62,679 bases of DNA, taken from Planomonospora parontospora (GTDB lineage Bacteria > Actinomycetota > Actinomycetes > Streptosporangiales > Streptosporangiaceae). A program made the translations under genes and the position numbers. Location: assembly GCA_014647935.1 (NCBI GenBank), contig BMQD01000027.1:1-62679 (forward strand). The letters are read 5' to 3'. The notes beneath the pieces are model-generated. The model did not search any database. It worked only from the letters and a program-made list of their open reading frames with translations, and had not been told where the DNA came from. This document shows positions 36,207-44,666 of the stretch, in pieces. How positions within the stretch are numbered: the first letter of the stretch is position 1; every line of letters starts with the position of its first letter.

Positions 36207-37190
36207 GTGAGCGGGCCGGTGAGCAAGGTGATGACGGCCGAGGAGGTCGTCGCCTCGCTGGAGAGCGGCATGACGGTCGGCATCGGCGGCTGGGGCTCGC
36301 GGCGCAAGCCGATGGCCCTGGTCCGCGCGGTCTGCGGGTCCGCCCTGAAGGATCTGACGATCGTGTCGTGCGGCGGGCCCGACGTGGGCCTGCTGTGCGC
36401 GGCGGGGAAGGTCCGCCGGGTGGTCGCCCCCTTCGTGACGCTCGACTCGATCCCCCTGGAACCGCACTTCCGGGCCGCCCGGCAGAGCGGGGCGGTCGGG
36501 CTCACCGAGTACGACGAGGGCATGTTCATGTTCGGCCTGCTCGCCGCGGCGCACCGGCTGCCGTTCCTGCCGATCCGCGCCGGGCTCGGCTCGGACGTCA
36601 TGCGGGTCAACCCGGGGCTGCGCACGGTCCGCTCGCCGTACGACGCCGCGGGGAGGCCGTACGGCGGCGCCGGACGGGGCGCGGGGAAGGACGCGGGAGA
36701 GGACGCGGAGGAGAACACAGAGGAGAACACAGAGGGGAGCGCAGAAGGGAGCGCTGAGGAGGAGGGAGAGGAACTGGTCGCGGTGCCGGCGCTGACGCTG
36801 GACGCGGCGCTGATCCACCTCGAGCGGGCCGACACCCGCGGCAACGGCCGGTACCTCGGCCCCGACCCCTACCTGGACGACCTGTTCGCCAAGGCCGCCG
36901 CCCGCACCTATCTGAGCTGCGAGCGGCTGGTGGACCCGGGCGGGCTGGCCGGCCCGCCGCAGACGCTGCTGGTCAGCCGGATGCACGTGGCCGGCGTGGT
37001 CGAGGCCCCGGCCGGCGCCCACTTCACCGAGTGCGGGGACCACGACCGCGACGAGGCCTTCCAGCGGCACTACGCGGCCTCGGCCGCGGACCCGGAGGCA
37101 TGGGCGGCCTTCGCCGACCGGTTCCTGTCCGGGGACGAGACCGCCTACCGCGACGCGGTGCGGCGCTGGCACGAGGAGCGGGCCGGATGA
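36207..37190 (+). CDS. ipdA: IpdA-like COCHEA-CoA hydrolase alpha subunit
   Basis: A 327-residue family I CoA-transferase-like protein. Marks: VMTAEEVVASLESGMTVGIGGWGSRRKPMALVRA, TIVSCGGPDVGLLCAAGKV, LTEYDEGMFMFGLLAAAHRLPFLPIRAGLGSD in part, and the C-terminal FTECGDHDRDEAFQRHYA. IpdA with IpdB opens the last steroid ring by hydrolysis, although the fold is that of a CoA transferase. About 38 residues of Glu/Asn/Thr/Ser repeat (about 153-190; bases 36664-36774) are inserted beside the SPYD segment. GTG start after GGGGGAGGAG. The stop overlaps the ipdB start. Confidence 0.92.
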   Translation: MSGPVSKVMTAEEVVASLESGMTVGIGGWGSRRKPMALVRAVCGSALKDLTIVSCGGPDVGLLCAAGKVRRVVAPFVTLDSIPLEPHFRAARQSGAVGLTEYDEGMFMFGLLAAAHRLPFLPIRAGLGSDVMRVNPGLRTVRSPYDAAGRPYGGAGRGAGKDAGEDAEENTEENTEGSAEGSAEEEGEELVAVPALTLDAALIHLERADTRGNGRYLGPDPYLDDLFAKAAARTYLSCERLVDPGGLAGPPQTLLVSRMHVAGVVEAPAGAHFTECGDHDRDEAFQRHYAASAADPEAWAAFADRFLSGDETAYRDAVRRWHEERAG

Positions 37191-37939
37191 GCGCGAGCCG
37201 TGCGGAGGTCTGCGTGACGGCCTGCGCCGAGGCCTGGCGTGGCGACGGCGAGATCCTGGCGGCGGCGATGGGCACCTGCTCGGTCCTGGGGGCCCGGCTG
37301 GCCCGGCTCACCTTCGAACCCGGTCTGCTGACCACCGACGGCGGCGCGCTGCTCACCGCCGAGCCGGTGCCGGTCGGTGCGCCCGCGGGCCCCGCGGAGG
37401 GCTGGCTGCCGTTCCGCGACCACCTGTGGCTGGTGCAGAACGGACGGCGGCACGTGATGATGGGCGCCTCCCAGATCGACCGGTACGGCAACACCAACAT
37501 CTCGGCGATCGGCGACTGGACCCGGCCGGTCTCGCAGCTGCTCGGCGTGCGCGGCGCCCCCGGCAACACGCTCTGCAACCCGGTCAGTTACTGGATCCCC
37601 CGCCACTCCACCCGGGTGTTCGTGCCGAAGGCGGACGTGGTCAGCGGGGTCGGCTCCGACCGCGCGGCGGAGCTGGGCGCGCGCGCCTCCCGTTTCCACG
37701 ACCTGCGCCGGGTCGTGACCGACCTGGGCGTGTTCGACTTCGGCACGCCGGACGGGGCGATGCGGCTGGCCTCGGTCCACCCCGGAGTGGAGGTCGGGCA
37801 GGTCGTCGCGGCCACCGGCTTCGACCTGGTGATCGACGGCGAGGTGCCGCAGACCCGGTGGCCGGTGGAAGAGGAGCTGCGGCTGATCCGCGAGGTGCTC
37901 GACCCCCGGGGACTGCGGGACCGGGAGGTCCGGGCGTGA
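37187..37939 (+). CDS. ipdB: IpdB-like COCHEA-CoA hydrolase beta subunit
   Basis: A 250-residue partner of IpdA: CVTACAEAWRGDGEILAAAMG, TDGGALLT, NGRRHVMMGASQIDRYGNTNIS, GVRGAPGNTLCNPVSYWIPRHS, VVTDLGVFDFG, VAATGFDLV. ATG overlaps the ipdA stop (ATGA) and its own stop overlaps the ipdC GTG, as expected for subunits made in fixed ratio. Upstream in-frame sequence is open to 37031 but lies inside ipdA. Confidence 0.92.
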   Translation: MSASRAEVCVTACAEAWRGDGEILAAAMGTCSVLGARLARLTFEPGLLTTDGGALLTAEPVPVGAPAGPAEGWLPFRDHLWLVQNGRRHVMMGASQIDRYGNTNISAIGDWTRPVSQLLGVRGAPGNTLCNPVSYWIPRHSTRVFVPKADVVSGVGSDRAAELGARASRFHDLRRVVTDLGVFDFGTPDGAMRLASVHPGVEVGQVVAATGFDLVIDGEVPQTRWPVEEELRLIREVLDPRGLRDREVRA

Positions 37940-39012
37940 TCGACCAGGTGCTGGACACGCCGCTCACCCGCCTGACCGGCGTCCGTCACCCGGTCGTGCA
38001 GACCGGCATGGGCTGGGTGGCGGGACCGAGGCTGGTCTCGGCGACGGCGAACGCCGGCGGGCTCGGCATCCTCGCTTCGGCCACCATGACGCTCGACCGG
38101 CTCGCCGCCGCCGTCGAGGAGGTCCGCTCGCGCACCGACGCGCCCTTCGGGGTGAACCTGCGCGCCGACGCCTCCGACGCGGGCGACCGCGTCGATCTGC
38201 TGATCAGGCACGGGGTGAGGGTCGCCTCCTTCGCGCTGGCCCCCCGCCCGGAGCTGATCGCCCGGCTGAAGGACGCGGGCGTCGTGGTGATCCCGTCCGT
38301 CGGGGCGCGCCGCCACGCGGAGAAGGTCGTCGCGTGGGGCGCCGACGCGGTGCTCGTCCAGGGCGGCGAGGGCGGCGGCCACACCGGGCCGGTCGCCACC
38401 ACGCTGCTGCTGCCCCAGATCGTCGACGCCGTCGGCATCCCGGTGATCGCCGCCGGGGGCTTCTTCGACGGCCGGGGCCTGGCCGCCGCCCTGGCGTACG
38501 GCGCGGCGGGCGTGGCCATGGGCACCCGGTTCCTGCTCACCTCCGACAGCCCGGTCCCGGACGCGGTCAAACGGCTCTACCTGGCCGCGTCGGAGACCGT
38601 GGTCACCCGCCAGGTGGACGGGGTGCCGCACCGGGTGCTGCGCACGCCGCTGGTGGACGGACTGGAGGGCGCGGGTCGGCTGACCGGCCTGGCCCGCGCG
38701 GTGCGCAACGCCGCCCGCTTCCGGAAGCTCTCCGGCATGTCCTGGCCGGAGATGATCCGCGACGGCCTGGCCATGAAGCACGGCAGGGATCTGACCTGGT
38801 CCCAGGTGCTGATGGCGGCCAACACGCCCATGCTGCTCAGGGCGGCCATGGTCGACGGCCGCCCCGACCTCGGGGTGATGGCCTCCGGCCAGGTGGTGGC
38901 CCTCCTCGACGACCTGCCCTCCTGTGAGGAGCTGATCGACGCCGTCGTCACCCGCGCCGCCGGCGTCCTGCGGGACCCGCCGGGACTGCGTCCACCGCCC
39001 CCGAGTTCGTGA
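37936..39012 (+). CDS. ipdC: IpdC-like flavin reductase (nitronate monooxygenase fold)
   Basis: A 358-residue FMN TIM-barrel of the NPD/2-nitropropane dioxygenase group: HPVVQTGMGWVAGPRLVSATANAGGLGILA, GADAVLVQGGEGGGHTG, IPVIAAGGFFDGRGLAAALAYGAAGVAMGTRF in part. IpdC reduces a late unsaturated CoA intermediate of HIP breakdown using NADH. GTG start overlapping the ipdB stop; an open frame continues upstream but inside ipdB. No linked gene follows; a convergent secreted protein comes next. Confidence 0.9.
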   Translation: MIDQVLDTPLTRLTGVRHPVVQTGMGWVAGPRLVSATANAGGLGILASATMTLDRLAAAVEEVRSRTDAPFGVNLRADASDAGDRVDLLIRHGVRVASFALAPRPELIARLKDAGVVVIPSVGARRHAEKVVAWGADAVLVQGGEGGGHTGPVATTLLLPQIVDAVGIPVIAAGGFFDGRGLAAALAYGAAGVAMGTRFLLTSDSPVPDAVKRLYLAASETVVTRQVDGVPHRVLRTPLVDGLEGAGRLTGLARAVRNAARFRKLSGMSWPEMIRDGLAMKHGRDLTWSQVLMAANTPMLLRAAMVDGRPDLGVMASGQVVALLDDLPSCEELIDAVVTRAAGVLRDPPGLRPPPPSS

Positions 39013-39073
39013 CCGGTCCGGCCGCGCGGCCGGTGAGCCCCGGACGGGTCCGGCCGCGCGCTTGGCGGCCGCC

Positions 39074-39517
39074 TCAGCCGCGCGGCGCCGCCCGGTCCGC
39101 GAGGGCGCGGTCGATCAGGCCCTCCAGGCGGACGACCGCGGGCCGCCAGTCGGCGGGCACCTCGTGGCAGCGGGTGGCCTGCCGGCCGCGGTGGCTCAGC
39201 GTGTAGGTGAAGTGGTCGGCGATGTCGCAGCCCGCCGAGGAGGAGCGCCACGTCGAGACCGCGTCGAGCTCGCGGCGCAGGGAGCGGAACTCACCGTCGG
39301 TCAACCGGAACTCCGCGATCCTCGCGGCGCCGCGGACCCGGGCCGCACCGTCCCGGGTGATCGTGATCGCCTGGTCGATCCCGGCGAACCCGCCCGACTT
39401 CTGGAAGGCGATCCGCGCGGAGCCGGTCGCGGACGGCGCCGGGGCCTCGGCCCAGACCGTCGTGGAACCGGCCGTCGCCATTGCCAGCACCGCCGCGAAG
39501 AACATTTTCCTCATCAT
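39074..39517 (-). CDS. Secreted protein of unknown function
   Basis: A 147-residue exported protein with signal peptide MMRKMFFAAVLAMATAGSTT and probable cleavage after VWA or AEA. The mature part has a protealysin-inhibitor-like look: SARIAFQKSGGFAGIDQAITI, FRSLRRELDA, two Cys (SAGCDIAD, ATRCHEVP) that may pair, and a DHFTYTLSHRG segment. The function is not known to me. GGAAGG lies upstream of ATG 39517. It lies next to another secreted protein, a protease inhibitor. Confidence 0.75.
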   Translation of the reverse strand: MMRKMFFAAVLAMATAGSTTVWAEAPAPSATGSARIAFQKSGGFAGIDQAITITRDGAARVRGAARIAEFRLTDGEFRSLRRELDAVSTWRSSSAGCDIADHFTYTLSHRGRQATRCHEVPADWRPAVVRLEGLIDRALADRAAPRG

Positions 39518-39701
39518 GAAGGCTTCCTTCCGAATATCGCGTCTATTTTACCGCTGACATTTATCGATCTATGTCGAGAATGGCAGCGGAAGGCGTGCGC
39601 CGTCCGCGCGCGGGCATGAGCCCGAGCGCGGACGTCGTGAACTCCGGCGGGCGCCGCCGTTCTCCTCGGGCGGCGGTGGCCGGAAGGCGGATAACCGCGG
39701 C

Positions 39702-40130
39702 TCAGAAGGCGAAGAGGGATCCGCCGGTGGCGCGCACTGCCGTGCAGTGGTTCGAATAGGTCTGCGCGAAGTGCCGGTGCCGGCCGTTCCAGGTGCCGGT
39801 GGCGGTGACGCGGACGGGGGCGTGCTCCCGCGTGCACATGCCGGGGTCCTCGGGGATGCGCTCCACCCGGCCGGCGGCGCGGCGGAGCTGGTCGCAGGCC
39901 GTCGCGGCGTAGGCGTGCGTGCCGCCGTCGGGGCCGCACGTCAGCGTCACCGCTCTGACCGGGGATGATCCGAGCTCGGGCTGCACGGTCAGGATGTACG
40001 ACCCGCCCGGAGCGCTCGGCCCGGAGGGGGCGGCGCCGGCGGGTGGCGTCCACAGCAGCGGTGCCAGGGCCGCGGCGGCGGCCAGCGCGAGCCGCGCCGC
40101 ACGACCGCCGGTGAACCGGCTGGTGCTCAT
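39702..40130 (-). CDS. Subtilisin inhibitor-like protein (SSI, family I16)
   Basis: A 142-residue exported inhibitor. Signal peptide ends at PPAGAAP. The mature protein has the SSI framework: LTCGPDGGTHAYAATACDQLRRAAG, the reactive loop GMCTREHAPV, GTWNGRHRHFAQTYSNHC and end GSLFAF, with four Cys. Aligned to SSI (Cys-Pro-Met-Val-Tyr-Asp-Pro-Val), P1 is Arg rather than Met, predicting inhibition of trypsin-like proteases. ATG 40130 is preferred over 40142 because GGAGG lies 5 bp upstream. Confidence 0.9.
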   Translation of the reverse strand: MSTSRFTGGRAARLALAAAAALAPLLWTPPAGAAPSGPSAPGGSYILTVQPELGSSPVRAVTLTCGPDGGTHAYAATACDQLRRAAGRVERIPEDPGMCTREHAPVRVTATGTWNGRHRHFAQTYSNHCTAVRATGGSLFAF

Positions 40131-40526
40131 CGATGCCTCCATCTGGTTGTACCGCGGTTGCGGTTTCCGGTACGGCGGGCGGCGAAGGGGTTAATCACCG
40201 CCCATCCTTCGGAGGGAAGGATTGGAAATCCGCTGCCGGTAGGCAGGGGATCCTTTCGTGATGAGATGTTAGGACGGGAATATCTACGGGGCAAACCAAC
40301 TCGTGTCCTCATCCGGACAGCTGATTGATATTTCAATCAGAAAGCGCTTCCTCGGCGGTCGGCGTAACCGGTCGCCGGGCACGGTGGTCGCGCGCGGCCA
40401 TGCCCGTCCACGGCGCCGCGGCCCAGGTCGCGCTTCCATGTGAATGTGGTAATCCGAAGCGACTGATTTCTGCGGTGGACTTTCTTTGATGCGTTTTTCC
40501 ACGAAAGTGATATGGGTCACATTCCG
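40131..40526. other. Intergenic region with inverted repeat
   Basis: A 396-bp stretch lower in GC than its surroundings and without a gene. It holds CTGATTGA-TATT-TCAATCAG (40321-40340), a perfect 8-bp inverted repeat, and several AT-rich segments that could be promoters for the leftward inhibitor gene. Since the acyl-CoA dehydrogenase ends at 40527, some of it may also be that operon's terminator region. Confidence 0.6.
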
Positions 40527-41654
40527 TCAGCGCGGTGACGGCATGGGCGGCACCGGGGACCGAGATCCCGTCAGCGCGGCGACGACACGGGCGCGGTGGA
40601 GGGCGGGGGAGCCCCAGGCGGTGTGCAGGGCGCGGGCCCGGCGGATCCAGAGGCCGAGGTCGTACTCGTCGGTGTAGCCGATCGCGCCGTGCACCTGCAG
40701 GGCGGTCCGGGCCGCCGCGTAGGCGGCCTCCGAAGCCGCCGCCTTCGCGGCCGACACGTCGCGCGGGAAGTCCGGCGAGCCGTAGGCCAGCGCCGCGCCG
40801 TACACCAGCGGGCGGGCGTACTCCAGGCCCACCAAGGTGTCGGCCAGGCGGTGCTTGACCGCCTGGAAGGCCCCGATCGGCTGCCCGAACTGGTGCCGGG
40901 CCAGGGCGTACTCCACGGTGGCCTCCAGCAGGCGGCGGCCCAGCCCGACCAGCTGGGCCGTGCAGGCCAACGTGCCCAGGTCGCAGGCGGCCTCCGCCGC
41001 CGCGCGCACAGCCGGACCGGAGGCCAGCACGGTGCCCGCTGCGACAGGGGAGAGCCGCCGGGCGGGGTCCAGTGAGGACCGCGCCGCCCCCGGGACGGCC
41101 TCGCAGAGCCGGTCGCCGTCCACCACCCAGACCGCGTCGGCGAGGTCGGCGTCCAGCGCGTACGGCACGGCCGGCGGCAGGACGAGCGAGACGGCGGCCG
41201 TGCCCTCCGCGATGCGCGGCAGCCACTCCGCCGTGAGCCCGTCACCGCCGGGCCCGCCACCGGGCTCGTCACCGGGCCCGCCGGTCGAGGGGCCGCCGTC
41301 CGGGGAGCGACCGGTGGGAGGCCCTCCACCGGGTCCGTCGCCGGAGGAGCCGCCGAGCCGTACCAGGAGTTCGGCGGCGGCGGCGGTCTCGGCCAGCGGC
41401 CCGGGTGCGGCGTGCCGCCCCAGCTCGTGGAAGGCGGTCACCAGTTCCACCGGGAGCGGCCCCGCCCCGCCCGCCGCCTCGGGCACCGCCGGTGCCAGGA
41501 CCCCGGCCTCGGCGAGCGAGCGCCACAGGGCCCGGCAGGGTTCCGGGTCCCCGCAGGCGCGGGCGCGGATCACGGCCGGGGTGTCCGCCCCGGCCAGCAG
41601 CCTGTGCAGGGTCTCGCCGAACAACCGCTGTCCGGCGTCGAGGACGAACTTCAC
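40527..41654 (-). CDS. Acyl-CoA dehydrogenase, FadE32/FadE33-like partner subunit
   Basis: A 375-residue acyl-CoA dehydrogenase. N-terminal domain: VLDAGQRLFGETLHRLL, GVLAPAVPEAAGG, FHELGRHAAPGPLAET; C-terminal domain: LEATVEYALARHQFGQPIGAFQAVKHRLAD, ALQVHGAIGYTDEYDLGLWIRRARAL. Residues about 104-140 are a Gly/Pro/Asp low-complexity insert. GTG start overlapping the fadE31 stop, so the two likely form one heteromeric flavoenzyme, as known for IpdE1-IpdE2-type dehydrogenases in HIP degradation. Which of FadE32 or FadE33 it matches cannot be settled by eye. Confidence 0.85.
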   Translation of the reverse strand: MKFVLDAGQRLFGETLHRLLAGADTPAVIRARACGDPEPCRALWRSLAEAGVLAPAVPEAAGGAGPLPVELVTAFHELGRHAAPGPLAETAAAAELLVRLGGSSGDGPGGGPPTGRSPDGGPSTGGPGDEPGGGPGGDGLTAEWLPRIAEGTAAVSLVLPPAVPYALDADLADAVWVVDGDRLCEAVPGAARSSLDPARRLSPVAAGTVLASGPAVRAAAEAACDLGTLACTAQLVGLGRRLLEATVEYALARHQFGQPIGAFQAVKHRLADTLVGLEYARPLVYGAALAYGSPDFPRDVSAAKAAASEAAYAAARTALQVHGAIGYTDEYDLGLWIRRARALHTAWGSPALHRARVVAALTGSRSPVPPMPSPR

Positions 41655-42778
41655 CGCGGCCCCCTGGGCAGGCCGAGCACACGCTCGGCGATGACGTTGC
41701 GCTGGATCTCGTTGGTCCCGGCGTAGATCGGACCGGCCAGGGAGAAGACGTAGCCCTCCAGCCACTCGCCCGCCAGCTCGCCGTCGGGGCCCAGCAGGTC
41801 GAGCGCGGTCTCGTGCAGCGCCAGGTCCAGCTCCGACCAGAAGACCTTGTTGACGCTCGACTCGGCCCCGGCGCCGTCGGTGCGGGAGACGGTCTCGAAA
41901 CCCTTCAACCGGTAGGCGCGGGCCCGGATCCAGGCGTCGGCCACCCGGTCGAGCAGCGCGCCGTCGGCGGGGTCGGCGCGCTCGCGCCAGAGCGCGACCA
42001 GCCGGTCGGCGGCGGCCGTGAACCGGCCGGGACTGCGCAGGGTGAGCCCGCGCTCGTCGCCGGTGGTGGACATCGCCACCCGCCAGCCGTCGCCCGGTGC
42101 GCCGACCACGTCGGCGTCCGGTACGAACACGTCGTCGAAGAAGAGCTCGGCGAAGGCGGGCCTGCCGTCCAGGCGGCCGATCGGGCGGCGGGTGAGGCCC
42201 TCGGCGTCCAGGGAGAACATCAGGTAGGTCAGGCCCCGGTGCCGCTCGGCCTGCGAATCGGAGCGGAACGGGCCGAAACCCCGGTCGGCGAAGGCCGCGC
42301 GCGAGCTCCACGTCTTCTGGCCGTTCAGCCGCCATCCGCCGTCCACCCGGGTCGCGGTGGCGCGCAACGAGGCCAGGTCGCTGCCCGCCTCCGGCTCGGA
42401 CCAGGCCTGGGCCCAGACGACCTCGCCGGAGGCCATCGGCGGCAGGATCCGCTCCAGCTGCTCGGGGGTGCCGTGCGCGAAGAGCGTCGGGGCGAGCAGG
42501 CTGACGCCGTTCTGGCCGACCCGGCCGGGCGCCCCCGCGGCGTGGTACTCCTCCTCGAAGACCAGCCACTCCAGCGGGCTCGCGTCCCGCCCGCCGTACC
42601 GGGCGGGCCAGGAGACGACCGACAGGCGCGCGTCGTACAGCTCGCGCTCCCAGGCGCGGTGCGCTGCGAAGCCCTCCGCGGTCTCCAGCGAGGGCAGGGG
42701 TACGGCGGGCACGTGGGTGCGGAGCCAGTCGCGCGCCTCGGCGCGGAACGGCTCGGCGGACGACAGGTCAAGGTCCAT
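41651..42778 (-). CDS. fadE31: Acyl-CoA dehydrogenase FadE31-like
   Basis: A 375-residue acyl-CoA dehydrogenase matching FadE31 from memory: AEGFAAHRAWERELYDARLSVVSWPARYGGRDASPLEW in part, EEEYHAAGAPGRVGQNGVSLLAPTLFAHGT, WAQAWSEPEAGSDLASLRA, NGQKTWSSRAAFADRGFG, RHRGLTYLMFSLD, and the C-terminal PIYAGTNEIQRNVIAERVLG. Substrate is a HIP-derived CoA thioester. ATG 42778 lies 11 bp inside the upstream crotonase gene, giving the operon crotonase-fadE31-fadE, transcribed leftward. Confidence 0.88.
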   Translation of the reverse strand: MDLDLSSAEPFRAEARDWLRTHVPAVPLPSLETAEGFAAHRAWERELYDARLSVVSWPARYGGRDASPLEWLVFEEEYHAAGAPGRVGQNGVSLLAPTLFAHGTPEQLERILPPMASGEVVWAQAWSEPEAGSDLASLRATATRVDGGWRLNGQKTWSSRAAFADRGFGPFRSDSQAERHRGLTYLMFSLDAEGLTRRPIGRLDGRPAFAELFFDDVFVPDADVVGAPGDGWRVAMSTTGDERGLTLRSPGRFTAAADRLVALWRERADPADGALLDRVADAWIRARAYRLKGFETVSRTDGAGAESSVNKVFWSELDLALHETALDLLGPDGELAGEWLEGYVFSLAGPIYAGTNEIQRNVIAERVLGLPRGPR

Positions 42779-43733
42779 CGGGAGCCGCCTCCGCGCGTGC
42801 GGGGCCGGCCTCACCGGCGGCCGGTTGAGCGGTCGCGGACCCGCCGGCGGCCGGATCCGCGCCACCGGAACCGGAGCCGGAGCCGCCGGAGCCGGAGCCG
42901 CCGGAGGCGGCGGCCTTCATGCTTGCGGGATCCATGCCGGCCAGGGCGTCGGCCGAGGTCTCGGCGTTGTGCGCGTGGGCGAGGTGGTGCAGGCCGAAGA
43001 CCGAGTCCATCCCGGCGTGCATGCCCTGCAGGTCCTCGGCCTGGTTGACGGCCTTCTTGGCCAGAGCCAGGCCCAGACGCGGCATGGCCGCGATCCGCCC
43101 GGCCAGCGCGAAGACCTCCTCCGCCAGCCGCTCGCGGGGCACGACCCGGTTGACCATGCCCACCTCGTAGGCCCGCCCGGCCGTCATGCGGTCTCCGGTG
43201 TAGAGGAGCTCCCTGGCGACGCGCGGCGGCATCGCCCAGGGATGGGCGAAGTACTCCACGCCGGGGATGCCCATGCGCACCACCGGGTCGGCGAAGAACG
43301 CGTCGTCGGAGGCGACGATCAGATCGCAGACCCAGGCGAGCATGAGCCCGCCCGCGACGCACGCGCCCTGCACCATCGCGATCATCGGCTTGGGGAGCTC
43401 CCGCCAGCGGCGGCACATGCCGAGGTAGACCTCGGACTCCCGGGCGAAGCGGCTCTCGGCGCCCTCCTTGCCGACGTGGTCCCACCACAGGCCGGCCCTG
43501 CGCCCGAAGGAGACGTGCGCGTCGCGGCCGGGGCTGCCGATGTCGTGCCCGGCGGAGAAGTGGGGGCCCTCCCCGGCCAGCACGACCACCCTGACCTCGT
43601 CGTCGGCGGCGGCCCGGTAGAAGGCCTCGTCGAGGGCGTAGGTCATCGCGGAGTTCTGCGCGTTGCGGTACTCCGGGCGGTTCATGGTGACCACCGCCAC
43701 GGGTCCGCGCCGCTCGTAGCGGACCACGGTCAT
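42768..43733 (-). CDS. Enoyl-CoA hydratase/isomerase family protein
   Basis: A 321-residue crotonase: VAVVTMNRPEYRNAQNSAMTYALDEAF, GPHFSAGHDIGSPGRD (oxyanion region), VQGACVAGGLMLAWVCDLIVASDDAFFADPVVRMG in part, and MVNRVVPRERLAEEV. The last 45 residues are a Gly/Ser and Ala/Pro tail beyond the usual end of the fold. As first gene of the leftward operon with fadE31, it is a candidate hydratase or ring hydrolase of HIP breakdown. The ATG at 43733 is 23 bp from the candidate KstR2 operator. Confidence 0.87.
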   Translation of the reverse strand: MTVVRYERRGPVAVVTMNRPEYRNAQNSAMTYALDEAFYRAAADDEVRVVVLAGEGPHFSAGHDIGSPGRDAHVSFGRRAGLWWDHVGKEGAESRFARESEVYLGMCRRWRELPKPMIAMVQGACVAGGLMLAWVCDLIVASDDAFFADPVVRMGIPGVEYFAHPWAMPPRVARELLYTGDRMTAGRAYEVGMVNRVVPRERLAEEVFALAGRIAAMPRLGLALAKKAVNQAEDLQGMHAGMDSVFGLHHLAHAHNAETSADALAGMDPASMKAAASGGSGSGGSGSGSGGADPAAGGSATAQPAAGEAGPARAEAAPDGP

Positions 43734-43755
43734 CGGGGGTACCCTCTCATTCTTT

Positions 43756-43771
43756 CTAACAACTGTTTGGT
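43756..43771. promoter_or_regulatory. Candidate KstR2 operator B
   Basis: CTAACAACTGTTTGGT in the 82-bp divergent spacer between the crotonase-fadE31 operon and ipdF-kstR2-fadA6. Over the longer frame TTCTAACAAnTGTTTGGTnGA it matches site A in 19 of 21 bases. Confidence 0.78.
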
Positions 43772-43815
43772 AGAGTAAATCACGTGAAGCCCGACGAGGA
43801 GAGGGGGCCGCGGCA

Positions 43816-44652
43816 GTGAAGCCGTCACCGACACCGCCGGGACGCCCGGCCTCCCCGGAGCCCCCGAAGTCTCCCGGGGCGCCGCCGTACGTCCCGGGGC
43901 ACGGCCTGCTGCGCGGCCGGGTCGCGGTGGTGACCGCCGCCGCGGGCACCGGCATCGGCGGCGCCTGCGCCCGCCGCCTGCTGGAGGAGGGCGCCCGGGT
44001 GGCGGTGAGCGACGCCCACGAGCGGCGGCTGGCCGCGACCCTGGCCGCGCTGGAGGAGGAGTTCGGGGCCGGGGCGGTGACCGCCGTGCCGTGTGACGTG
44101 ACCTCCGAGACGCAGGTGCGCGCCCTGTTCGCGGCCGCCGAGGAGCGCCTGGGTCCGGTGGACGTGCTGGTCAACAACGCCGGGCTCGGCGGCACGGCCA
44201 GGCTCGTCGAGATGACCGACGAGCAGTGGAGCCGGGTGCTCGACGTGACGCTGACCGGGACCATGCGCTGCACCCGGGCCGCGCTGGCGCTGATGCAGCC
44301 GCGGGGCCGCGGCGTGGTCGTGAACAACGCCTCGGTGGCCGGCTGGCGGGCGCAGGAGGGTCAGGCCCACTACGCGGCGGCCAAGGCCGGGGTCATGGCG
44401 CTGACCAGGTGCGCGGCCGTCGAGGCCGCGCCGTACGGCGTGCGGGTCAACGCGGTGGCGCCCTCGCTGGCCATGCACGCGAACCTGGTCAAGGTGACCA
44501 CCGAGGAGCTGCTGGCCGAGCTCACCGCCAAAGAGGCGCTCGGGCGCGCGGCGGAGCCCTGGGAGGTCGCCAACGTTATCGTCTTCCTCGCGAGCGACTA
44601 CTCCTCCTACCTGACCGGAGAGGTCGTCTCCGTCTCCAGCCAGCACCCCTGA
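43816..44652 (+). CDS. ipdF: IpdF-like 5-hydroxy-HIP-CoA-type dehydrogenase (SDR)
   Basis: A 278-residue SDR with strong likeness to mycobacterial IpdF (Rv3559c): GHGLLRGRVAVVTAAAGTGIGGACARR, SDAHERRL, NNAGLGGTARLVEMTDEQW, NNASVAGWRAQEGQAHYAAAKAGVMALTRC in part, and the exact family tail SDYSSYLTGEVVSVSSQHP. IpdF oxidises the hydroxyl left on the ring of the HIP-CoA intermediate. The first 28 residues are a Pro/Ser-rich extension from GTG 43816; a start near GHGLL would fit the family length better, but none with a good site is seen. Confidence 0.9.
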   Translation: MKPSPTPPGRPASPEPPKSPGAPPYVPGHGLLRGRVAVVTAAAGTGIGGACARRLLEEGARVAVSDAHERRLAATLAALEEEFGAGAVTAVPCDVTSETQVRALFAAAEERLGPVDVLVNNAGLGGTARLVEMTDEQWSRVLDVTLTGTMRCTRAALALMQPRGRGVVVNNASVAGWRAQEGQAHYAAAKAGVMALTRCAAVEAAPYGVRVNAVAPSLAMHANLVKVTTEELLAELTAKEALGRAAEPWEVANVIVFLASDYSSYLTGEVVSVSSQHP

Positions 44653-44666
44653 GAGGTCCGTCTCCC

